Part shown: positions 25,055 to 36,640 of the stretch, piece after piece | Position numbering within the stretch: position 1 is the stretch's first letter | How the letters are laid out: each line of letters begins with the position of its first letter | Assembly: GCA_002633005.1 (NCBI GenBank) | Contig: NMRA01000001.1 | Location: 2,546,997-2,610,996, forward strand | Source: Phoronis australis | Lineage: Eukaryota > Phoronida > Phoronidae | DNA: 64,000 nucleotides | Direction: 5' to 3' | Program-made: the position numbers and the translations under genes | Notes under the pieces: generated by a model | What the model was told of the DNA's origin: nothing | What the model saw: the letters and a program-made list of their open reading frames with translations, nothing else | The model's database searches: none

Positions 25055-25085
25055 GAACATGTTCATCAATTGGATGAACATGTTG
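25055..25085. promoter_or_regulatory. Paired p53-family-like half sites
   Basis: GAACATGTTC (25055-25064), an 11-base spacer, then GAACATGTTG (25076-25085). The first fits RRRCATGYYY fully and the second in nine of ten positions. It could equally be read as a duplicated palindrome or a steroid-receptor-like site. Motif evidence only. Confidence 0.25.
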
Positions 25086-25089
25086 ATCG

Positions 25090-28000
25090 GTAGCATTTTT
25101 GAAAGTTTGAAGCCACACCCGGCAATGGCACCAAAAGATTATAACAAAAAGCAAACTTTAAATTAGAATTAAAAATCAAGTTTGCCACAAAAGAAATAAT
25201 GAATTCCATCTTAATGTAAAATTTATTAGGAACGCTGGCTCACCGAAAAAAATAAATTCAGTGGTCATCACGGGTGACTTTGATTTGCTTCAAGGATGGC
25301 GCTATGTGCATCTTCACATAGCAGTCATGGCTTTACTCTGACGATTGTTTTCTCTTTTATTTGGTAGTTGGTTTTTTGTCGAACCAGTACGAACGTTTTA
25401 ATTTGACATTTCCACTCAGAAAAAAGTGCACCTGTTACAGGTAATTGCGAGGTTTAGCGTATCACATACTAGTCAAATGGTAAATTCGAAAATGCTCTTT
25501 TGTTTTAGGGTGATTTTTCTGCTCTCGAGAATACACGATTTAAAAATAGTTTATACCGTATAAGAGATCGATGCAGAAGTTAGTAATATCTGATGAATAA
25601 CGAAACATTCTGTTAACTAAACTATTGTATAGATGTTCTTTGTGTCTACCATACGTCAGCTCGTTTTATCCTTAGCGGCCACAAATTCAAGTGCATCACG
25701 ACTTTTCAGTAAAGACTATTTCATATACAACCATCATCACCTAGGCTGCGCTCTGTAGATCTATACGTTTGCAAAAACAAAAAAGATAAGGCGAGTCTTC
25801 GCAAGATGTCACCATGCAATACAAGCGAAGCAGTTGATCACATTTATATTAGCTTTTCTTTCTCCTACGCAACGCAGTCCTGGGTAGAAGTTTCGTAAAT
25901 TAAGAATCTCACTAAGGACGGCAATGTGATCACTTGTTTCGTTTGTAATACTAGCCGATATCTTGCGAAGTCTTGTGTAATCTTGCGTTTTCGTGATGAT
26001 TCTGGGCTTTACGAAACGCACGCAGTAAAATCCGGAAAAGCTCGGGCATTTTCGTAACCACATATTTTCCCTCAGAGTATTCGGCAACATTGGGAATTTC
26101 TTGTCTATCTGTGATACATATTGCGCATTTTAATATTTTCCTGGCATCTCAGTTGGTTGACCTGTTGACTAACTGAGCGACTTGACCTAGCATGCAGAAC
26201 TTATTTTCAGAACGACTGAACACTTCACTACCGTAAAGGAAATTAACAAGTAAGCACTTCACAACATGTTTTTAATTACAATAAATACCAACATCCTTTT
26301 GTTTGCCGTTGTGTGTGATTGTAATTGAGTAGACAATCTCCGATTGATTATCATAAATTTACCTAAGCTAATTAATTTGTACAACGCACCTGAAAACATG
26401 CACGACTCGTTTGTACTCTCTCACTTTTGATCGCAAAGACGCAAACTAAATGAACTCAGACCACCAGTAGACCATAAAAGTAATATTCTAATTTTTCGAA
26501 ATCTTCAAAGTATAAAATTACCATTTCATCATTTTCTTGTAAACGGAATAACAGAATAGCGTCACTTAAGAAAATTAACGACGCGCCATTAAAGCGTTAA
26601 CGAGCTCAATTATAACGCGTTTAGAAGCTCTATCTTTAATCTTCGCAAATTATCCACCTTTTGTCTATATTAGTATTCATAAAACATGCAAATATCTTGC
26701 CAGTACTTAGTGAATATTTTCATGTTACATCTTAATGTCATGTTACATTCGACGAATATTTCCGGCACTTTTTATAAGACAAAGACACTATATATAACAC
26801 TAATTTTTATGTACTGCAAATTCGTCCATGGTGGACATATATTGTAAGATGTCAGCATCAAGACCATAAATCAAATATTTCGACACATTCAAAAACTCTT
26901 TGTTGGGCTTTTCCAAACGGAACGGTATCCATGCCATAAAACCGCACGAGTGAATCAATACTTTTTTCCATTTGCTTTGAGATGAGGGCACGTCTCTAAA
27001 ATCTTTTATTCAACATTTTTCATTATCGGTGCGAGCTAATTTTTGTTGCAACAAAAAGTATTTATAACTAAAAAATCTATAGTCAGCAAAAGACTTGTTT
27101 GCAAGGCGTGATTGACAAATTTTAAGGCTGGTCGCGCGCCGTGAAATAAACTTAAGAGTCGTTTTATTCATAAGTCTCCAAAACGTGGACATGGGTCGGT
27201 TCCGTGCGGTTTTCATAAATTACAAATTACACTACTAGCAAGGAATGGTCGTAATAAAATCTTATCTTTTATTAAATTAATTACAAATCGATTTTTGTCC
27301 AAAGTCGTCACGGTCACCACCCCCTACAGTCCCGGTCAGTTGCTAACGATCCCGTTCCCTATCGATACCAATTTCGATGGCGTTTCAGAATGGGTCGACT
27401 GGCGAGTAGGAAGGCAAGGCTCCCTTATGCACCCATCCCCCTTGGCTAAGCCTTGTTCACAGCATGGTGAAACGGGGGATACTGCGACAAGAAATGTGGA
27501 GAAGAGAGGGCGTGTACTTATTACGTAAGCCAACACGGACATTAGTTTGTTACACGGAGGGATACGAGAATAGGCCGAGTATACCCCCGACACAGCGACG
27601 CGGGAAATATCAGTCCTGGAGACCATAAGGTAAGAAACTTTGGCGGGACGGGAGGGCAGCAGATGGTACGACTGTAGACAAATATGTACTGAAGCAGACA
27701 TGTGAACGCGTTTTACACTCCACAAGGATAAGACCACAGGCACCCACTAATACAAAAACAAATTCAACATATAACTATATCATAACAATTTATTTAAATT
27801 CTCATTTCAATGTTCAAACAGGATAGCAGCCTTCCCATGATTTGAGAATGCCAGAAATTTCGCAGGAATTTTAAAGGAATAATTTCCACCGATCTGTTGT
27901 GTCCCGCGCAATTGAGAATCCCCGCAAGTTCTGTAGACCATACCCACATACCTTGAAAAAACATTTGTGAGAGTGATAACACCAGTTATAGTTAACTGGA

Positions 28001-30060
28001 AAAATAAAGGTCAGACCAACAACTACTGCTTAAGAGCAGTCTGGCTTGGAATTTTAGGTCACCTCAAAGTGAATAAATTTTCCTGGGGATAAATCCTGCG
28101 AAATTTGGTGGAACTCAGAATCCCAGCAATCCTGTGTCCCAATGCAAAAAAAAATCCCAGCAAAATTTTGCCAGAAATTAAACAGGCAACGTTCACATGG
28201 GGATGGCACCAGTGTCAGCCTGGAAGCAATTAAGTTAGAGTCTACAACAAATACATCAAATAAATATCAAAAACCAACGCTTCCTCCCAACAAATAACAT
28301 ATTGCACTTGCTCAACCATTGAGCGGTTCCTTCAACAGAAATTGCAGCAATCCAACCTACAGCTCAATGTCATCCTTTCAACAAGAGATAAAGAAAAAGC
28401 CTACGAACATAAAACGTTACCTCAGTGACATTCCATACTTCAAAGTTTGATTTCATCAAGTATCTATATTCATTACTTTATGTCCTGTAATTCTAGCCCT
28501 TTAGTGGTGTGGATGGTAGTCCCAACATCATGGAACGACGCCCAGGTACCGAATTGGTGATGGTTTGTGCAGAAATAATCTCAGGTTTAAGCATGTGCAA
28601 AACTCACACACATCAGGCAAGAGCATTGGGGCCCACTGGGGCAAAACAGACCATGACAAGGAGCAAAAACTTCTACTGTCTAAAAACACATAGCACAAAT
28701 TAATTAGAAGACCTAACCAAAACTAGAATCAATTGATCAATTTAGATCATATCCAGATGAAGGAACATGACTAGGAGTCCAACATTTGGAAAATATAGGG
28801 GGATGCAGAGGTCGAATTTGGTTGAAGAATCATACATCCAAGGCCTCACAGAACTGAAATAGTTTGACTTAAGCATCCATAGAAAACAACTACTTTATTG
28901 ACCTTAAAAAAAAGCTTAAACAAAAAATACCAAGAACTTCAAAAATTTGGTGCACCTGAGGAAGACACGTGTACTGGGAGCTTTGTACACCTCAAAATAA
29001 ATTTGTCCCAAGAACACATACAAAGTTAACTTCTCCGACAAAACTGAAGCCTCCTGATTGTATCCGATCCTGCTAGTAATACATGAATAGAGTTTTTAAA
29101 AATCCAAGCAAACAGCATATCCTGGGAAATTTCAAATGCACCACTTAAAAGTGCACATCTTAACTACTTCGGTTTCATTTCTTAGTAAAAAATAACGAGT
29201 GACAGTTTCTATTGTAATGACCTTAAAACAAACTTAAAATAGTTTGAAATGATAATGAGCCGATCTTAACTCTGTTGCCCTTCAGTGCACACCATTTAGG
29301 CTCCCAGTCAGTTTCAGTGGTTATTAACTTCAAAAATTGTGTCAGCACAAATGGACACTCATCCTAAGACGAAATACCACGTTTTCTTGTAAAACATGAT
29401 GAACCCACACAGTATGATGGCAACCAAACACAATGAGATGTTATAATTCATGACAAATTACCATTTTGGGATGCAAACAGAATATTTTACTATTTATTGA
29501 ACTAGGCCTAAATAGCAGTGCACAAAAACTATAATGCTGGTGACAAGCTGAATGTCTTCACACTGAAGTTATAACATTCTCAACATTATTTATGGTCACA
29601 CTGTAAATTTCTTATTCTTCACTGAGAATGCTGACTGGGTGAGACACCTATTGGCAGGCACTGTGAGCAGAAATGATTGCATCAAACACACATGGCAAGA
29701 ACACCAGTTGTCTCAACTTTACTTTTGTATGCCAACAGCAACCAATGGATCAATTATTAAACTAAGTGTTGAATTATTCAAATTAGTGTGGATCTACATA
29801 GGAATATCCTGAAGATAAATGGTAACATAAAAATTTACACCTCTGAACAGCCATGCTGCTGGTACTTCAAAAGTTTCATATAAAACTGGATAACTACCCA
29901 GGCAAACAGCGCCACCTGTCACAAGGACACAGGCAGACAAACAGACAGACAGACAAAATGACAGAGGCAATATTCCTTAATGTCTAGCAGCATAAATTAA
30001 GATTAAGAGCCATGGCTCTACAAAATATCGCAGGAAATAATGGCACACAGAGGAGTAACT
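25090..30060. other. Gene-free region 3' of the LRR gene
   Basis: No exon supported. The 3' part (about 28000-30000) may be 3' UTR or flank of the minus-strand LRR gene, but no transcript end can be fixed. Confidence 0.35.
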
Positions 30061-30073
30061 TAGCAGTGTTGAC

Positions 30074-30290
30074 AAGGACCTGGGATACAATGACCTCAGA
30101 TACAATGACCTCAGATACAATGACCTCAGATACAATGACCTCAGACACAATGACCTCAGATACAAAGACCTCAGATACAAAGACCTCAGATACAATGACC
30201 TCAGATACAATGACCTCAGATACGATGACCTCATATACGATGACCTCAGATACAACGACCTCTGATACAGTGACCTCAGATACAGTGACC
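30074..30290. repeat. 15-bp minisatellite, about 14 copies
   Basis: The unit GATACAATGACCTCA is repeated about 14 times with single-base variants (AATG, AAAG, ACGATG, CAGTG types). Because 15 is a multiple of three, both strands stay open and give pseudo-proteins of five-residue repeats. Each unit holds TGACCT, the reverse complement of the nuclear-receptor half site AGGTCA. It lies about 570 bases past the stop codon of the LRR gene. Confidence 0.95.
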
Positions 30291-30861
30291 TACAGTTTCT
30301 GGGCTTCCATTTATAGTTCAATATGTCCTTGTATTATGTAATACATGTTATCCCATTAAAATGAGGACAATGTGCCTTGTACCTCAGAAATAACAGTTTC
30401 CTGGTTTCTACACAGACACTCTCCTGGGATATATGGGCAGAAGCAATTAACCTGCCTTCAGCTGTCAAAGAAAGTAACATTCGATTTAGGCCACTTACCA
30501 CAACTTGTTCCTTTTTCAGACGAGCACTGACTTCTAAGTTAAGGAAAGCAGTTTGGTTTGAGATCATTCTCATCACATAAAATGACCTGCCGTGACAACA
30601 ACCTAACTTGACGAGCCTGATCTTAAATAATAACACAACCCTCAGTGCTTCCCAAGTCAAGAAATCAATCTCCTCAAATCCGAGTAAGAAACAAGCTAGG
30701 ACCAGCTTAGTAATGATAAGTGCCCTTTATCAAAATTCGCATGCATAGCTACATTTAATGAACAAGCAGCAATCAAGACACATGACAGCATCTTAATATG
30801 ACAGTCTGGTGACCCAAGACTCTCTATATCAACCAGAATAAGTAGAAAGCAGATTTCAAAT

Positions 30862-33800
30862 CTAGATGATAACACATCCGCATGATTTGCCCGTATCTAC
30901 ATCGGAACACTGGCACAACATATTGTCGTTCTGGACGGCCAACATTTGCTGACATTCCATAATGTATTGCTCATATCTTTGATCCTGACTCCTGGCTGTC
31001 ATCATTTGAGCCTCACGTGCTGGAATCTCCACAGTACGCGCACACTCCAGTGAGCAAGCCCAGTGCTGGAACGGAACACAGCTGTTGCCCAGGAACGGGT
31101 TTTGGAATGTAATAACTTTGTAGCCTGAAATGAAAAAAGGCAATTTTAGCCAAACATTTTTTTATTTTGGCCATATGCAGATTTAAAAAATATACTATAA
31201 GTTAATGTCAGTTGCCTCTTTTGCACAGACAAAACTGGCCTGACAGAGCAATGACGTGTTTCACTTTACAACAAATACATGGCCATCTAAATGAATACAA
31301 AATATGAAAATGTCGATCCATTAATCATCTCAAAATAATGAAAGCTAAAATTTTGTGCAAGATGTACTGCCTATTGGTAGTGATCAGTAATATGTCAACA
31401 AATGGTTCATCAAACTTACTCCAGGGTTCCACGTGTTTGTACACCCAAAACTCTCCCCTTGGTGTGCGCCTGTAGTATTACACTAAACTTTCAAAATGAC
31501 GACCATGCAAATTTAACCAAACAAACCTAAACTTACCCCGCTGAGTCGTTAACCTTGCTGTGTGACACTCCATATGTCCGCATACATTGAACAACAAATA
31601 CTGTTCCGATATGTAATCCTTCAACACCTGGGCCACCCCGGGGTCACTATAGAAGTTCCTCTTTGACCCTATCATGGCCTTTGCTGCATAAAACTCTAAC
31701 CGTTCCGGCTCTCTTGGCAGAAAGTCTATGCTGCTGACTAGGCTGAAAATCCTCTCATTAACATCTTCATGGTACCACATAAACGTAGACTTGAAGTAGT
31801 TATGATTGCCATGACGATGGACGGTGCGGAGAGATTTCATCGTGAGCAAGAATCCGGGTAGAGCATCAAGTAGATTGTTATCCAGGAGGAGTGTGGTGAG
31901 CTTGGTGCAAAACGTCAACGTGAATGGAATGGATTTGTTTTGCAGCTTGTTGTTTGTCAAGGCCAGGAACTGAAGGTTAGCCAAACGGCCAATGTCAGGT
32001 GGAATCTTGTCCAGGTAGTTATGTTTGAGTGACAAGTGAGTGACACTCAGACACTTGAATATCTGCCAGAACAGGACATACACAATGTAGTGCAAGATAT
32101 ATACGCATGGCATGCACGATATATACGCATGTAGTGCAAGATACATACGCATGTAGTGCAAGATATATACGCATGCAGTGCAAGATATACTCAAAGAAAC
32201 GCTCAAGCCTCTATAGCACAAAAAATATGAGAACTATGATAATATTTGCAGCTTCAAAAGATTAACAGATAAGTCAAGCTCTGAATAAAGTTTGGTGTAA
32301 ACAGAATCACACATTTTATTAGACAAAAATGCACAAAAAGAAAATTTGTACAAGCGGGTACAACAGCAACCATCTAAAAACTGACAGATGTCATCCTCAA
32401 TTATGTCCCAATCCCTACTCAATGTTTAAACAAGTGAAACATTATTGTAAGAAAACTGCTGAATGCATCAGCCAGCTCTGTTCACTTGAAACTATCGAAA
32501 GAAATTAAGGGGAAATGGTGATACTAAAAGGGAACGAGCCCACATAGACTTACCTCTAAGGGCAGTGTGTTATCATCACCATATTTATAAATACCGTCCA
32601 AGATGAGTGAGGTGAACTGATACACATTCAAATAGGTGGACAGAAAAGTTCCTGGAAAGGAAAACGTCTAAACAAGTTGACAGATTCAACAACACACCAG
32701 AAATGCAAGATAAACCAACAACTTCAAATTTTAACAGATTTCGATTCTATTTTTTGAAATTCTACAAGTAAATTGAACATTTTCATTCCATTCAAAGTAA
32801 TTTAGACTTCTTTTCAACAGTTCAATAATAATTTTTAGAGTGAAAAGTGAGGTTCAAGCACAAACCTAACAAATTAAAAAAAGATGTTTACAAAAAAGAA
32901 TACGAAATTATCCGCAAATAATAAACCTGTCACTATAAGACCAAAAATGAGTAAATGACAGTCAACAAGTGCAAACTTCTATACTGTTCATATTTGTAAC
33001 ATTTCTGCATCTTTGTTGTTATTTCCATACTAAAGTAATCAAAAAGAGTCAGAAGTGGTTTTATGCACTTTTTGCAAATGTGTAAGTTCGATGTTTGTTG
33101 TATTTTATTCATGGTTACACAAGTGAAAGCCGGGTTCAAAACATGCTTCAAGACTTGACATGAAATTCAAGTATCAGACCCTTTACAAATGGTGTGTCAA
33201 CCAACCATTAAAGCAGGGTTTCCTCTCTAATTCTAGTTTCATTCTCTCTCTCTTGTAATAATAGTCCAATAACCTCTCCTTATTGCGATCCAGGCTGACT
33301 GTGAGAAACCATAGGTGATGTGGAATTTCCTAAAACAACCAAAAATAATTTAAAAAATACTTATCAGTGTTTCACAATACAGTACAATCTCAACACTTAG
33401 ATACAACATTGTGGACAAATGATACTCTAGGTATTTTGTTTTTTTTCCGCAAAACTAAGAAACATGAAATAAATGTTTTAATTATCATTTTTAAGTTGTA
33501 TACCCGTAGATAATTTTTTGAGAAATAGTGGGAATTCACATCACTGTTAAAAGGCCTTGAAAAATAAAAAAATATTTTAGTAAATATATTCTCCAAAATT
33601 GTTGAGATTTTACCAAATTAATAATTGTCATGATATGAAATTATTTTTTGTTCATAGCTGGATAAAAAATTTGTAAACCTCAACAATGACATCCAACAAT
33701 GGTAGGGACCTACTACTGGAGTCGAGAGAAACCAGTCGCCAGGTATACCAAGTCAAAGTTGTAAATGGCTACCCTCACAGATCCTTAGTAAATAACAGAA

Positions 33801-35610
33801 CCTGCCTGAGAAATCGATTAAACAAGTATTTGTACAACTTGGAAGGCTTTTAAAATACTGATGGATTCCAAATGTGTCATTCTTCACGCGAAAGATACTT
33901 AAATAACACTTCAAGACGGGACTTTGTTTATGAGTTCAGAGAAAAAAGTTTGCACTCACAAACAACAAAGTGGAAAAAGGGTGGAGAATCTGCCAGCAAG
34001 AGAGCACTGTGTGGAAAATGACATGCAGATGTTCATGAAATTGCTCTGATGTCAAAGTGGGCTGGAGTGTTCATAAGGGTAAACATTGCTTCCACATGAT
34101 CAGAGTTAGTTTTTAGGCGATTAGCAATTACTGACTCCTATAATGGATTATAACTCACATTATAATGGGTAGGGGGCCTTGCTTGTCCCGGTTAATGTGG
34201 ATAGTTCCAAATGCCAATGGCAAGTATTGAACCTGAGAACCTGAGTCGCCAGCAGGAGAGTCGAGTGATCAAACCATTAGGTCAAGAGGCAATTGCCACT
34301 TGGCAAGTGATTAAGAGAGGCTATACAACGATACGTCAGACTCGGAACAGGAAATTCACAACATATAGCTCTTGACCATACAGCATGGGTTAGGGACTCT
34401 GCCTTTGTGGGGTGAGGTGTAATTACCTTTCAACCTTTTCAATTTTTTGTGTGTGCCCCTCTGGCTAATGGATAATACACTTGTTGGGTGCAAATGTGGA
34501 AAATTACATCTCGATGTCGGGTATTGAACACAGGGTGCCGGCGTGCGAGTCATTTAAACTATTAGGCCAAGAGGCAAGTACCACTTGACAAGGAATTTAG
34601 AGAGACTCTGTATAATGATACGTCACAGTCATACCCGGAACTAGGCAGCGCAGGGCCACCATCTCTAGTTGAATTACAGACGGTGAAGCTCCTAGAGGCG
34701 CTTCATATGCCGGAAGCTTTTCAGCGAATTATGCCTCACACTGATTAAAAAATCACAGTCACGCTGTTATAAGTACCTTTTGCGCATGGAGGAACACCTT
34801 AGGAGGCCAACTCGAACAAATACTCCAATAATCCAACTTTTTCTTTGAGCAGTCCTTCGTTCAGTTGCCCAAATCGGCAACTGGCCATTTTTAACACTGT
34901 GCGCGGCAGGCAGTATGACGTCATTTCCCTGGGCGTGCGCTGTGTAAAAATGGCCAGTTTCCAATTTTTCAGAACTGAAGGAAAGACAGCTTGAAGAGGA
35001 AGTTTGATTAAAGGAGTATTTGTTCAAGTTGGGAGGAATTAAAGACATCTTTGGCCTCCTTAGGTGTCCCTCTATGCATAAAAAAGGTACTAACGAGACT
35101 TCGATGTGTTAACCAGTGAGAGGCCTAATTCGCTGAACAAACACCCAGTGTATGAAGCTCCTATAGTCTCAACTCGCCAGCTAGAGACCATGGTCAGTGG
35201 TCACTGTCTAACCTGGAACCAGACATTCGAACTTCAATTACCCGTTGAGGGTTTTATAATTGTTTTGACTTGGTATAAGTACTACAACAGGCGTTACAAC
35301 ATGATAATTTCTTCCAAGTCTAGCCTAAGCAATAACTATATACACCATTCATCACTGATATAAATCACCAGCTATGTATGACTCAGAGTCATGCAGACAT
35401 GGACTGTTGACAGTGTTGGTAACTTGCTAACTAACAGCAGCTGACAGTGACAGTGTCATTTCGAATGAATGAATTGAAATTTACCCCTAGGTTACAAGAG
35501 TTCCCTGAAACCATTTGTCCTAAGCGTTTATCCCATTCGCGGCGCAGCTCAGCATTGCGCTGAAGTTTCTCAAATAACAGCAATTCGTATCCATTCAGTG
35601 GTTCTTCCAT
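30862..35610 (-). CDS. Leucine-rich repeat protein, LRRC58-like, with CaaX-like end
   Basis: Five coding exons on the minus strand: 35485-35610 (ATG), 33206-33329, 32554-32651, 31537-32062 and 30862-31124 (stop TAG). Phases fit throughout (0, 1, 0, 1) and the total is 378 aa. The donor after exon 2 is a weak GTTGGT; the others are ordinary. The N-terminal 80 residues are charged and helical. Leucine-rich repeats begin near residue 100 (LTHLSL-type, LSLKHNYLDKIPPDIG, LANLQFLALTNNKL, LTTLLLDNNLLDALP), three to four units. The C-terminal part has Cys pairs (CGHMEC and WACSLEC) in the arrangement I recall from LRRC58, possibly metal-binding. The last four residues, CVII, resemble a prenylation CaaX box, preceded by several more Cys. 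A scaffold or ubiquitin-related adaptor role would be a guess. The LRRC58 link is from memory of its C-terminal motif and is moderate at best. Confidence 0.8.
32085..32192. repeat. 22-bp tandem repeat in LRR gene intron
   Basis: About five units of the type ATACGCATGTAGTGCAAGAT plus AT, with small changes, lie just upstream (on the minus strand) of the acceptor of the 31537-32062 exon. The frame stays open through it and could wrongly extend the exon; the acceptor at 32063-32064 and the phase fit argue against that. Confidence 0.85.
34145..34345 (-). repeat. tRNA-derived SINE, copy 1
   Basis: On the minus strand there is an A-box-like TTGACCTAATGG (34271-34285) and a B-box-like GGTTCAATACT (34221-34234), spaced as in tRNA promoters. 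A head block reads GACGTATCGTTGTATAG. A second copy follows at 34380-34650 with the same head and boxes. Confidence 0.6.
34380..34650 (-). repeat. tRNA-derived SINE, copy 2
   Basis: Same layout as the neighbouring copy. A-box-like TTGGCCTAATAG is at 34560-34571 and B-box-like GTGTTCAATACCC at 34519-34532. The head carries GACGTATCATTATACAG. The tails of the two copies differ, so they are probably separate insertions rather than a duplication. Confidence 0.6.
34773..35090. mobile_element. Tourist/PIF-Harbinger-type MITE
   Basis: Ends GTACCTTTT and AAAAGGTAC are flanked by TAA on both sides, a 3-bp target duplication typical of PIF/Harbinger elements. Nearly the whole 318 bp folds back: the first 150 bases are complementary to the last 150 (for example ACACCTTAGGAGGCCA against its partner, and AACTGGCCATTTTT on both arms). 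The centre holds TGACGTCA. There is no coding frame. It sits in intron 1 of the LRR gene. Confidence 0.75.
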
Positions 35611-35900
35611 TACAACACGGAAATATTGAGAACAAAACTACTACTTCCGATAACAACAGAGGGCAGACATGTTTTTATTCTCGCGAAACAACGCGAGAGC
35701 TTGGCTTTCTTCACACCGCCATCTTTCTGTCTGGTTCCCGAAGCAGGGCATAATTTTAAACGTGAGTCTACCCTTTCCTTTTTGAACAACCGAACCTTTT
35801 ATTTTCGTGTTCGTGAGACATTTTATGATCACTGTGACCCACACTGTTCTGTTTCAAGAACTCGTGCCACTCATGATCTCGGTCGGTGTCTCGAGGCTCC
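35611..35900. promoter_or_regulatory. Upstream region of the LRR gene, possible shared promoter
   Basis: The LRR gene starts at 35610 on the minus strand and the next gene runs on the plus strand. No coding first exon is seen for the latter, so a non-coding first exon may lie here (a donor AAG/GTATGA occurs at 35998, but inside the foldback arm). This is context inference only. Confidence 0.3.
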
Positions 35901-35929
35901 GTACGCCTATCACTTGCGATCGCCTGGCT

Positions 35930-36640
35930 TCCGCTCGCAGGCGTCCACACAGACCTCAGCTTCTGATCTTCTCCAATCCAATACTCTAAACTACAAGGTA
36001 TGACACTCGGGAATAGGAATTCCACGGGTGCTTCATTTCAGCCGTCCATATCAAACACATAACTTAATAAATTTACACAAGACAAGGGTTCAACAAACCA
36101 TGAGCAATCGTGTTCTTTCTTCTGATAGCGTTACCGCGGTGTCCTGCTCCAGCGAGTTCGCAACAAATTCGCGGTCAAAGCACAAAAATCCACTGCGTAT
36201 TGTCAATGTGCCAAATGAAAATTACTGAATTGTCACGGAAGGTCACGACATCAATAACTCCATACTTATTTGTAACCTTCCGTGATAAATGGGCAATTGC
36301 CGTCCATAACAAATCGGATAATTCCGTACTGGCACATCGACAGTGCGCAGCAGCTTTTTGGGAAGAATTTTGTTTTTTGACCGTGAATGTGATGCGAACT
36401 TGATGAAGCAAGACACTGTAAATGCAATATCAGAAGAAAGAACAATGGCCAGTTTGCTGAACCCCCGTTTTGTGTAAATTTATTAAGTTTTGTGTGTGAT
36501 ATGGACGGCTGAAGTGAAGCACCTGTGAAATTCCTTGAACCGAGTGTCATACCTTATAGTTTACTAGTATGTATATATTGGGGACGACCAGAAGTTAAGG
36601 ACACCTGTGGCTTCGCTCAGGAGCCCAAATCTGCAACTAG
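35930..36640. mobile_element. Foldback element with long inverted arms
   Basis: The left arm (about 35930-36260) and right arm (about 36290-36640) are inverted copies. Matching blocks are AAGGTATGACACTCGG, CAGCCGTCCATATCA, TTCTTTCTTCTGATA and AATGTGCCA or its variant. The centre has TCACGGAAGGT facing ACCTTCCGTGA around a 30-base loop. Its outer part (CAACTAGCCATTTTTACACTG) resembles the arms of the 34.8 kb MITE, so the two may be related. A partial copy lies at 38064-38530 within the duplicated segment. Confidence 0.65.

Noticed and set aside
27295-27743. GC-richer block with overlapping frames on both strands
   Set aside because: No protein features or splice-consistent neighbours; possibly an old repeat, but no second copy was seen in the window.
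29977-30341. Repeat proteins (five-residue DTMTS or RSLYL units) from both strands
   Set aside because: They come from the 15-bp minisatellite, whose period keeps all frames open.
32063-32221. Extension of the LRR exon into a Cys- and Tyr-rich N-terminus
   Set aside because: This part is a 22-bp tandem repeat in the intron; a good acceptor and correct phase place the exon start at 32062.
35626-36003. 125-codon frame upstream of the small gene
   Set aside because: Its end lies within the foldback arm, it has no recognisable protein features, and an overlapping minus-strand frame is equally open. It may be part of a non-coding first exon at most.
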